Assembly (NCBI RefSeq): GCF_002631205.1
Contig: NZ_PDLO01000002.1
Span: forward strand, 310,001 to 374,000
Direction: 5' to 3'
From: Neolewinella marina
Lineage (GTDB): Bacteria; Bacteroidota; Bacteroidia; Chitinophagales; Saprospiraceae
DNA: 64,000 bases
Numbering within the stretch: the first letter of the stretch is position 1; each line of letters starts with the position of its first letter. Below the pieces are notes generated by a model that saw nothing but the letters and a program-made list of their open reading frames with translations, had not been told where the DNA came from and did not search any database. The translations under genes and the position numbers were made by a program. This document shows, one piece after another, positions 1-6,821 of this stretch.

Positions 1-601
1 CCACGGCCAGGATCATGAGCAGTCCGCCCAGGAGGAAATTGATGTTCCGGGTAAGAAAGAAGGCCTTGCGCTGCATCCACTCGGCCAGGCGGGCGTAAGC
101 CCCGAAGATGATCAGGGCACCCGCGCCCGCGCCCAGGGTAAAGCCCAGACGGCCCAGCCCATCCCCCGCCAGGTAGCCGTCGGCCAGCAGCCAGCCGCTG
201 ACGGCGAAGAAGTAGGGTACGGTAAGCAGGTTCATCAGGGCCAGCACCAGTCCGCGCAGGAAGGGGCTGCCCCGGTACTGCTGCTCCTCCGCGGCGGCCT
301 CGGCCACCCGCCCCCGGTACCCCTTGAAGAAGAAGAAAATGGCCAGTACGGCGAAGGCCGCGACGGCCCATTCCTTGAGCAGGGGAATGATGGCGGGGTG
401 ATCCGTGAAGTAGTTGGCGAAGAACACCGCCAGGCCGGCCTGGACGGTGAAGGTGGTAGCCATCCCCGCGGCGAAGGCGTAACCCGCCCGCCGGCCCGCC
501 CGCAAGCTGACGCTGACGCTGGTCATGTTGAGCATCCCCGGGAAAAAGGTGGCCCCGGCGGCGGCGGCCAGCCCGATCAGAACTGCGGTGAGTGAATACA
601 C
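1..601 (-). CDS. LysE/RhtB-family membrane exporter (C-terminus cut by window edge)
   Basis: About 200 codons are visible, reading leftwards off the window. The N-terminus has the LysE-family pattern: a first hydrophobic segment leading into FFPGMLNM, then a basic loop (SLRAGRRAG) and a second hydrophobic segment, with further membrane spans up to the edge. Family members export amino acids or other small metabolites across the inner membrane; the substrate here is unknown. The GTG at 601-599 keeps the first membrane segment intact and lies 4 nt after a perfect TACCTTTG box, so it is preferred over the ATG about 22 codons further in. The family is usually about 205-215 aa, so little is missing. 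Confidence 0.75.
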   Translation of the reverse strand, partial: MYSLTAVLIGLAAAAGATFFPGMLNMTSVSVSLRAGRRAGYAFAAGMATTFTVQAGLAVFFANYFTDHPAIIPLLKEWAVAAFAVLAIFFFFKGYRGRVAEAAAEEQQYRGSPFLRGLVLALMNLLTVPYFFAVSGWLLADGYLAGDGLGRLGFTLGAGAGALIIFGAYARLAEWMQRKAFFLTRNINFLLGGLLMILAV

Positions 602-605
602 CCCG

Positions 606-613
606 CAAAGGTA
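606..613 (-). promoter_or_regulatory. -7 promoter box TACCTTTG for the LysE-type gene
   Basis: Perfect match to the Bacteroidota TAnnTTTG box on the minus strand, only 4 nt before the GTG start. Transcription is expected to begin a few bases after this box, so the mRNA would have almost no leader. Confidence 0.6.
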
Positions 614-724
614 GCCACCCCCGGGATTTTGCGTACATTTCCCAACGCCATTACGCCGGACGGAGAATATTTAGCAATATTGCCGGCCGGCAACACACCC
701 GGATTCACCCTACAAACTTCTTCC

Positions 725-2134
725 ATGAACCCCATCAAGATTAAATTCGGCACCGACGGCTGGCGGGCCATCATCGCCCAGGAATACACGGTCGACAACG
801 TAATGCGCGTGGCCGAGGGTACCGCCCTCTGGCTGAAGCAGCAGGGGGGCTCCCGCGTGGTCATCGGCTACGACTGCCGCTTTGGCGGCGAGCTCTTCAC
901 CGAAGCCACCGCCCGGGTGCTGGGCAAGCACGGCATCACCAGCCTGCTGGCCCCGGCCTTCATCTCCACCCCCATGGTGAGCCTCGGCGTGGTGAAAACC
1001 GAAGCCGACCTCGGCATCGTGATCACGGCCAGCCACAACCCGCCGTCCTACAACGGCTTCAAGCTGAAGTCGCGCCTCGGCGGTCCCAGCATCCCCGACG
1101 ACGTGACCGCGGTGGAGAACCTGATCCCCGACGCCGTGCCGACCGACCTGCCGGAGATGGACGAACTGCGCCAGCAGGGCCTGATCGAGGAGCACGATTT
1201 CGAACAGATCTACCTCGACCACGTCTACGCCAACTTCGACATGGACCTGATCCGCAACGCCGACTTCGGCATCGCCTACGACGCCATGTACGGCGCCGGG
1301 CAGTCCGCCATGATCAAGCTCCTCCCCGAAGCCCGCCACCTCCACTGCGAGTACAACCCGAGCTTCATGGGCCAGGCCCCGGAACCCATTGGCCGCAACC
1401 TCACTCAGCTGAGCGACGTCATCAAGAAAGACCCCAAGCTTCAGCTGGGCATCGCCAATGACGGCGACGCCGACCGCATCGGCCTCTTTGACGAGAACGG
1501 CGACTTCGTCGACAGCCACCACATCCTCCTGCTCCTGCTCATGTATCAGTACGAGTACAAGGGCATCAAGGAAGGAGAGGTAATCCTCACCTTCTCGGTG
1601 ACCGACAAGCTCAAGCAGCTGGCCGAGAAATACGGCCTCGAGTACGAGGTAACCAAGATCGGCTTCAAGTACATCGCCGAGATCATGGCCGAACGCAACG
1701 TGATCGTCGGCGGCGAAGAATCCGGTGGCCTGGCCGTCAGCGGCCACATCCCCGAGCGCGACGGCATCTGGATTGGCCTGATGATCGCGGAGTACATGGC
1801 CAAGACCGGCAAGTCGCTCAACGACCTCATCAAGGACGTTTACGACAAGGTGGGCAGCTTCAACTGCGACCGCGACGACGTCCACGTGGAGAACGACCGC
1901 AAGTGGGAGATCGTCAAGCAGGCCGAGGAAAACCCCTTCAAGAAGATCGGCCCCTACACCGTCACCGACGTCAAGCACGTGGACGGCACGAAGTTCTACC
2001 TCGACGGCGAGGACCGCTGGCTGATGGTCCGCCCCAGCGGTACGGAGCCCGTCCTGCGGGTCTACGCCCAGGGCGCCGACGCCGCCGAGACCCGCAAGAT
2101 CCTGGACGCCGGACGGGCGGAAATGGGCATCTGA
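725..2134 (+). CDS. Phosphoglucomutase/phosphomannomutase family protein
   Basis: 469 aa alpha-D-phosphohexomutase that moves phosphate between C1 and C6 of a hexose phosphate in the cytoplasm. All four family signatures are present: the phosphoserine loop TASHNPPSYNGFK (Ser103), the Mg-binding loop DGDADRIG near 246-253, the sugar-specificity loop GGEESGG near 330-336, and the phosphate-binding loop RPSGTEP near 436-442. The ATG at 725 is chosen because homology begins at once (KFGTDGWR); the open frame runs upstream to 629 without family similarity. The GEESGG loop fits glucose/mannose phosphate, not glucosamine phosphate, but the exact substrate is inferred. The PLP decarboxylase starts 9 bp downstream and is probably co-transcribed. 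Confidence 0.9.
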   Translation: MNPIKIKFGTDGWRAIIAQEYTVDNVMRVAEGTALWLKQQGGSRVVIGYDCRFGGELFTEATARVLGKHGITSLLAPAFISTPMVSLGVVKTEADLGIVITASHNPPSYNGFKLKSRLGGPSIPDDVTAVENLIPDAVPTDLPEMDELRQQGLIEEHDFEQIYLDHVYANFDMDLIRNADFGIAYDAMYGAGQSAMIKLLPEARHLHCEYNPSFMGQAPEPIGRNLTQLSDVIKKDPKLQLGIANDGDADRIGLFDENGDFVDSHHILLLLLMYQYEYKGIKEGEVILTFSVTDKLKQLAEKYGLEYEVTKIGFKYIAEIMAERNVIVGGEESGGLAVSGHIPERDGIWIGLMIAEYMAKTGKSLNDLIKDVYDKVGSFNCDRDDVHVENDRKWEIVKQAEENPFKKIGPYTVTDVKHVDGTKFYLDGEDRWLMVRPSGTEPVLRVYAQGADAAETRKILDAGRAEMGI

Positions 2135-2143
2135 CCCGCCGCC

Positions 2144-3577
2144 ATGAGTGACCTGCTCACCCGCGCCTACGCTCCGGCGGAGTTCCGCCGCCAGGGCCAC
2201 GCCCTCATCGACCAGCTGGCCGATTACCTGGAGCGGGTGGACGACTACCCCGCCAACCCCTACGCAACCCCCGAGGAGAGCCTGGAAGAATTCCGGGCCC
2301 TCCTCGCGCGGGGCGCCGGCGCGGAAGAGATTTTCGAGCGGGTCATCGCGCGCAGCGTTCACCTCCACCACCCGGCCTACCTGGGCCACCAGGTGGTCCC
2401 CCCCGCCCCGCTCTCGGCCCTCAGCGATGTCGCCGCCAGCCTGCTGAATACCGGCATGGCCATCTTCGAGATGGGCCGCCCGGGCACCGCCATGGAGCGG
2501 CTGGTCATCGAACGCTTTGCCGAATTGCTGGAGCTGGATTCCGGTGCCGGTGGATTCCTCACCAGCGGGGGCAGCCTGGCCAACCTGACCGCCCTGCTGG
2601 CCGCCCGCGCCCGCCACGAAAGCCGCGACGGTGGAGGGAGGTACTGCCTGCTGGTCAACGAGCACGCCCACTACTGCATCGAGCGGGCCGTGCGTGTCAT
2701 GGGCTGGGGAGCAGACGGCATCGTGCACGTCCCTACCGACGATCACCTGCGGATGCGCACCGAGCTCATCGACGGACTACTCCAGGACGCCCGCGACCGC
2801 GGCCTCACCCCCATCGCCTTGGTCGGCAGTGCCTGCACCACGGCCACCGGCACCTACGACCCCATCACGGCCCTGGCCGATGCGGCGGAGAAACACCAGC
2901 TGTGGCTCCACATCGACGGGGCCCACGGGGCCGCGGTGCGACTGGACCCGGCGCGCCGCCACCTGGTCGAGGGGCTCGAGCGGGTGGACAGCCTTACCCT
3001 CGACTTCCACAAGATGCTGATGGCCCCGGCCATCACCACCGGACTGTTCTTCCGCCGGGGCACCGACGCCTACCGCACCTTCCAGCAGCGGGCCGAATAC
3101 CTGCTGACGGCCACGGAGGAGCCGGAAGACTGGGCGAACATCGCCCGGCGCAGCTTCGAATGTACCAAGCGGATGCTGAGCCTCCGCATCTTCACCCTGC
3201 TGAGTGTATACGGGTCCCAGCTGTTCGTCGACTACGTAAGCCGGGTGGGCGAGCTCGGACAGGAGCTGGCTCGCGGCGTCAACCGCCGCCCGGAACTGGA
3301 GCTCTTTATGCCGCCCGACATCAACATCGTCTGTTTCCGCTTCCACCGCCCTGATCTGGACCTCGCCTCCCGCAACGGACTGAACGGCCTGATCCGGACC
3401 CGGATGACGGAAAGCGGGCAGACCTACATCGTGCAAACCACCCTCGACGGGGAGGTGTACCTGCGGTGCACCCTGACCAATGCCTTCACTACCACGGCGG
3501 AACTGGACGCGATGCTGGAGCAGGTGGTAGCCCTCGGCAACGAATGGCTGGCCCTGCGCGCAAACCTTGGCGCCTAG
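2144..3577 (+). CDS. PLP-dependent group II amino-acid decarboxylase
   Basis: 477 aa member of the aromatic-L-amino-acid/diaminobutyrate/glutamate decarboxylase family (fold-type I). Visible signatures: the N-terminal HHPAYLGHQV segment near 76-85, a phosphate-binding TSGGSLANL near 142-150, HIDGAHGAA near 256-264 (Asp that contacts the PLP ring nitrogen), and the Schiff-base lysine in DFHKMLM near 290. It should release CO2 from an amino acid to give an amine; sequence alone does not fix the substrate (aromatic amino acid, diaminobutyrate or other). It follows the phosphohexomutase after 9 bp. No transporter or amine pathway is adjacent to hint at the substrate. Confidence 0.85.
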   Translation: MSDLLTRAYAPAEFRRQGHALIDQLADYLERVDDYPANPYATPEESLEEFRALLARGAGAEEIFERVIARSVHLHHPAYLGHQVVPPAPLSALSDVAASLLNTGMAIFEMGRPGTAMERLVIERFAELLELDSGAGGFLTSGGSLANLTALLAARARHESRDGGGRYCLLVNEHAHYCIERAVRVMGWGADGIVHVPTDDHLRMRTELIDGLLQDARDRGLTPIALVGSACTTATGTYDPITALADAAEKHQLWLHIDGAHGAAVRLDPARRHLVEGLERVDSLTLDFHKMLMAPAITTGLFFRRGTDAYRTFQQRAEYLLTATEEPEDWANIARRSFECTKRMLSLRIFTLLSVYGSQLFVDYVSRVGELGQELARGVNRRPELELFMPPDINIVCFRFHRPDLDLASRNGLNGLIRTRMTESGQTYIVQTTLDGEVYLRCTLTNAFTTTAELDAMLEQVVALGNEWLALRANLGA

Positions 3578-3638
3578 CGATGATCATCCCGGAAACAGAA
3601 CCCTCCCCCGTCTGCGGCGTTAACCCAATACCAATTCG

Positions 3639-3660
3639 GGGCAAAGACCGATCTTTGCCC
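3639..3660. promoter_or_regulatory. Perfect 9-bp inverted repeat overlapping the psd promoter region
   Basis: GGGCAAAGA (3639-3647) and TCTTTGCCC (3652-3660) form an exact inverted repeat with a 4-nt loop. The right half contains GATCTTTG, one base from the TAnnTTTG box, so the repeat could be an operator, a mirrored promoter box or an RNA hairpin. It lies 33 bp before the psd start. Confidence 0.4.
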
Positions 3661-3692
3661 AGCTACAAAACCACCCAGCCTTGCGCAAGCCA

Positions 3693-4343
3693 ATGAGAAT
3701 ACATCCGGAAGGTCGCCGGATGTTAGCTTTTCTGTTTATCGGCCTGGCCGTCATCTGTGCCCTGGTTTACTGGAAAGCACCGGCCCAACTGCCCGTCGTC
3801 GCCATCGCGTCGGGCATTTTCTTCGTGACCATCCTGCAGTTCTTCCGCAACCCGACCCGCATGGTGCCCGAGGAGGCCGACCACCTCGTTTACGCCCCCG
3901 CCGACGGCAAGGTGGTGGTCATCGAGGAAGCCTACGAGCCCGAATATTTCAAGGCCAACCGCCTGCAGGTGAGCATCTTCATGTCGCCCGTCAACGTCCA
4001 CGTAAACCGCAATCCGGTGAGCGGCCTGGTGAAGTACAACAAGTACCACCCCGGCAAGTACCTGGTGGCCTGGCACCCCAAAAGCAGCACCGAGAACGAA
4101 CGCACCACGGTGGTGATCGATACCGGGGAAACCGAGATCCTGCTGCGGCAGATCGCCGGGGCCCTCGCCAAGCGCATCAAGAACTACCTGGAAGTCGGCC
4201 AGCAGGTCGTCCAGGGCGAAGATTTCGGCTTCATTAAGTTCGGCAGCCGGGTCGACATCTTCCTGCCCCTGGGCACCCAGCTGCGGGTGGACATCGGACA
4301 GAAGGTAAAGGGCAACCGGACGGTGATCGCCGAGTTGGAATAA
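3693..4343 (+). CDS. psd: Phosphatidylserine decarboxylase proenzyme (short, archaetidylserine-type)
   Basis: 216 aa pyruvoyl-dependent decarboxylase that makes phosphatidylethanolamine at the inner membrane. An N-terminal basic patch is followed by two closely spaced hydrophobic segments (about 10-50). The conserved block MSPVNVHVNRNPVSG lies near 100 and the self-cleavage motif FGSRVD near 183-188, where Ser185 should become the pyruvoyl group. The size matches the short bacterial/archaeal family. ATG 3693 is chosen; a TTG four codons earlier is possible. The 2TM gene begins 7 bp after the stop. The phosphatidylserine synthase gene is not in this window. Confidence 0.92.
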   Translation: MRIHPEGRRMLAFLFIGLAVICALVYWKAPAQLPVVAIASGIFFVTILQFFRNPTRMVPEEADHLVYAPADGKVVVIEEAYEPEYFKANRLQVSIFMSPVNVHVNRNPVSGLVKYNKYHPGKYLVAWHPKSSTENERTTVVIDTGETEILLRQIAGALAKRIKNYLEVGQQVVQGEDFGFIKFGSRVDIFLPLGTQLRVDIGQKVKGNRTVIAELE

Positions 4344-4350
4344 GCCAACC

Positions 4351-4686
4351 ATGGGAAAGAAACGGCGCCGATACGAGCAGAAGACGCTGCGGGAGAAGAA
4401 GATCGACTTCCGCCGCCACCTGCGTACCTACCTGGTGATGTGCGCTTTCTTTATCGTGCTCAACCTGCTCACCATTGGCAGCATCGGCTGGGCCATCTGG
4501 CCCATTCTGGGCTGGGGCATCGGCGTTTCCATGCAGGCCATGAGCCTCTACGGCCCCCTGGCCGACCCCGATGACATTCACCCTCGGGAGGAAGAGCGGG
4601 GCACTGCCCTGCCCGACCTCGAGGATGAAGCCCTGGAACTGCGGGAACTCGAGAAGCGGCCCTACCGCGACGAGGACCTGGTATAA
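4351..4686 (+). CDS. 2TM-domain membrane protein
   Basis: 111 aa. A strongly basic N-terminus (KKRRRYEQKTLREKK) is followed by two hydrophobic helices at about 28-45 and 48-66 joined by a short turn (GSIGWAIWP), then an acidic tail. This is the layout of the 2TM family, small inner-membrane proteins of unknown function that are sometimes fused to histidine kinases. It follows psd by 7 bp and is likely in the same transcript. Its last 25 bp overlap the 3' end of the converging NlpC/P60 gene. Confidence 0.7.
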   Translation: MGKKRRRYEQKTLREKKIDFRRHLRTYLVMCAFFIVLNLLTIGSIGWAIWPILGWGIGVSMQAMSLYGPLADPDDIHPREEERGTALPDLEDEALELRELEKRPYRDEDLV

Positions 4687-5861
4687 AGCTCCTGGAAAGC
4701 CTCCGCCACCGGCACTACCCCCGGCGTTCCTTCCTCCAGCCGCCGCGCCCGCAGCAGACTGTTGCGCCGGTGGGCCGCGTAGTCGGCATCCCCCTCCCGC
4801 AATGAATTCTCGGTGATGTATCCGTTGTCGGCACCCGCGTGCAGGAAGCGCCCCTCCCCGAGGTAGAAGCCCACGTGGGTAACCCGCTCGCTGCCGTCCT
4901 CCCGGTAGTTGCCAAAGAAGAGCAGATCGCCGCGTTCCAACGCGCTGAAGTCGTCGTCCAGGGGAACGTCCGTTCCGGCGTGCACCTGCTGGCTGGCGTC
5001 GCGCGGGATGACGTAGCCGTTGAGGTAGTAGGCCGTCTTGGTGAACCCGCTGCAGTCCATGGCTTTCGGGCTGGTGCCGCCCCACAGGTAGGGTCGTCCC
5101 ACCTGGGCAAAAGCCGTAGTCAGAACTTCTTCGGTCTGCACCGCTTCCGGGGTGGCCAGGGCGTCGTAGGGAGCCAGGTCACCGGCGGCTACCCAACCGG
5201 TCCGCCCGTCGGGAAGCCGGACCTCCTGGTGGCCACTACGGGTTTGTCCGGTAACCTGCAGCAAGTCGCCGGCCACCAGCTCAGAAACGATGGTGGAGGC
5301 GCCGGGGGCCGTCAGGACGTTGCTCTGGGCGGGTACGCAGGTGCGGAGGTCGTCGCTGAACCAGTCCGCCAGGGTACCCTGGTCCGCCGGCTGGATGGCC
5401 CCTTCTTCCAGCCACGCCAGGTAGCGGTCCGGGGTACGCACCAGGTACCACCCGTGGTCCCGGTCCAGCAATTCCAGGGGGGTACCCATCAGGGCCTGGG
5501 AGGTAAGCTCCTGGGAATGACCGGGTTCGGTGCGAATATTGGCCACCGAAACGCGGACAAGGCCGAAAGAATCCCGTTGCCCCAGCAGCCGCACCTCATT
5601 ATAGATTTCAGGGTCGGCCGCTGCGAGGCTGTCAAGCCGCCGCCAGGCGGCGGCAACCGTGGTATAGCCACTCAGCAACAGGCTGTCCTGCCCCCGCTCT
5701 ACACTGACCTCCAGACGGTCCGTCCGCCGGTCCGGAGCGTAGTCGCCTTTCCACTCCTGCAGCTGGTCTTCCAGGGCGGTGAGCCGGTCGTTGGCCCGGT
5801 CATCGGATGCACAAGCGGTGAAGAGAATGGCCAGAAATAAGTAAAAAGTTAGGTTTCGCAT
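4662..5861 (-). CDS. SH3-domain NlpC/P60 peptidase lipoprotein
   Basis: 399 aa. A lipoprotein signal (LFLAILFTAC, lipobox Cys near 17) is followed by an N-terminal helical stretch, two bacterial SH3-like regions (around 110-160 and 185-230) and a C-terminal NlpC/P60 domain. Catalytic residues visible: Cys in MDCSGF near 269 and His in THVGFYL near 327. Such enzymes cleave D-Glu/meso-DAP bonds in peptidoglycan stem peptides and act in the periplasm, here anchored to a membrane. ATG 5861 is chosen because it starts the signal peptide; the frame stays open further upstream. It is divergent from the RRM gene. Confidence 0.88.
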   Translation of the reverse strand: MRNLTFYLFLAILFTACASDDRANDRLTALEDQLQEWKGDYAPDRRTDRLEVSVERGQDSLLLSGYTTVAAAWRRLDSLAAADPEIYNEVRLLGQRDSFGLVRVSVANIRTEPGHSQELTSQALMGTPLELLDRDHGWYLVRTPDRYLAWLEEGAIQPADQGTLADWFSDDLRTCVPAQSNVLTAPGASTIVSELVAGDLLQVTGQTRSGHQEVRLPDGRTGWVAAGDLAPYDALATPEAVQTEEVLTTAFAQVGRPYLWGGTSPKAMDCSGFTKTAYYLNGYVIPRDASQQVHAGTDVPLDDDFSALERGDLLFFGNYREDGSERVTHVGFYLGEGRFLHAGADNGYITENSLREGDADYAAHRRNSLLRARRLEEGTPGVVPVAEAFQELYTRSSSR

Positions 5862-6035
5862 TGATTTGGGGGTTATTTTTGCACGGAAGCCGGAACTTTC
5901 CGGTTCAACGTTGTTACTGTAACGTATTATATCACGGTCTTGGAGTAGGCTACCGTTTATTTGATTGTGCATTCATTATCCTTTTAGGCATCGCCTCCAA
6001 CAATACCATTTGTTTTATCCATTTTCTCTTTCATT

Positions 6036-6725
6036 ATGAATTTATTTGTTGCCCGGCTCAGCTGGGATACCGACGAAGACACGCTTCGCAACACTTTCAC
6101 CAGCTACGGTGAAGTAGAGTCGGTTAAGATCATCCTAGACCGGGAAACCGGTCGCTCCCGTGGTTTTGGTTTCGTGGAGATGCCAAACGACGACGAAGCA
6201 CAAGCTGCTATTGAAGCGCTGGACCAAACTGACCTCGACGGTCGCACTATTGTCGTCAAAGAAAACGACCGCAAAGGCGGTGGTGGTGGCGGCGGTGGCG
6301 GCTACAGCGGCGGCGGTGGCGGCGGCGGTTACCGCGGAGGCGGTGGCGGCGGCGGTTACCGTGGCGGCGGTGGCGGCGGCGGTTACCGCGGAGGCGGTGG
6401 CGGCGGCGGCGGCTATGACCGTGGCGGACGCGGCGGCGGAGGCGGCGGTTACGACCGCGGCGGACGCGGCGGCGGAGGCGGCGGCTACGATCGCGGCGGA
6501 CGCGGCGGTGGCGGCGGCGGTTACGACCGTGGCGGCTACGGCGGCGGTGGCGGCGGCTACGAGCGCGGCGGTTACGACCGCGGCGGCGACAGCGGCTCGC
6601 GCTACGACCGTGGCAATCGCGGCAGCTACGACCGCGGCGGCGACAAGGATTACGAGAGCTTCGGCCGCTACGATGAGCGCAGCCGTCGTCCCCGTAACAA
6701 TCGCCAGAACGACTACAACGACTAG
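6036..6725 (+). CDS. RRM RNA-binding protein with long Gly/Arg/Tyr-rich tail
   Basis: 229 aa. Residues 1-80 form one RNA recognition motif with RNP2 (LFVARL, 3-8) and RNP1 (RGFGFVEM, about 43-50). Residues 82-200 are low complexity: runs of 6-9 Gly separated by Tyr-Arg or Tyr-Asp-Arg, several RGG-like elements, then an Arg/Asn/Asp-rich end. Short RRM proteins are common in Bacteroidota and cyanobacteria; a glycine tail of this length resembles eukaryotic glycine-rich RNA-binding proteins. A role as RNA chaperone or cold-responsive factor is inference. The gene is followed by a strong terminator, so it is monocistronic. Confidence 0.9.
   Translation: MNLFVARLSWDTDEDTLRNTFTSYGEVESVKIILDRETGRSRGFGFVEMPNDDEAQAAIEALDQTDLDGRTIVVKENDRKGGGGGGGGGYSGGGGGGGYRGGGGGGGYRGGGGGGGYRGGGGGGGGYDRGGRGGGGGGYDRGGRGGGGGGYDRGGRGGGGGGYDRGGYGGGGGGYERGGYDRGGDSGSRYDRGNRGSYDRGGDKDYESFGRYDERSRRPRNNRQNDYND
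6274..6645 (+). repeat. In-frame GGC-rich tandem repeat coding the Gly tail of the RRM protein
   Basis: Units of roughly 21-36 bp built from GGC/GGT codons with TAC-CGC or TAC-GAC-CGC inserts repeat through the tail. Such tracts expand and contract readily, so tail length may vary between strains. Other frames read as Ala- or Arg-rich nonsense. Confidence 0.85.
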
Positions 6726-6750
6726 GAGCCGAAAGGCCCCCAACCAGACA

Positions 6751-6785
6751 AAGCCCCCCGGAATCGCTTCCGGGGGGCTTTTTTC
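6751..6785 (+). terminator. Intrinsic terminator of the RRM gene
   Basis: A 12-bp perfect stem (AGCCCCCCGGAA with its complement), a TCGC loop, then six T. Confidence 0.9.
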
Positions 6786-6821
6786 ATTCTATCTTTCGCG
6801 CCGCATCCCTAAAATCTGACC

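Noticed and set aside
710..2746. Very long open frame (678 codons) antisense to the phosphohexomutase
   Set aside because: It is an effect of GC-rich codon bias; the product is a Val/Gly/Asp/His-rich string without domains, while the plus strand encodes clear enzymes.
6135..6819. Ala/Val-rich frames on both strands over the RRM gene tail
   Set aside because: They are frame shadows of GGC repeats; the RRM frame carries RNP1 and RNP2 and a terminator follows it.
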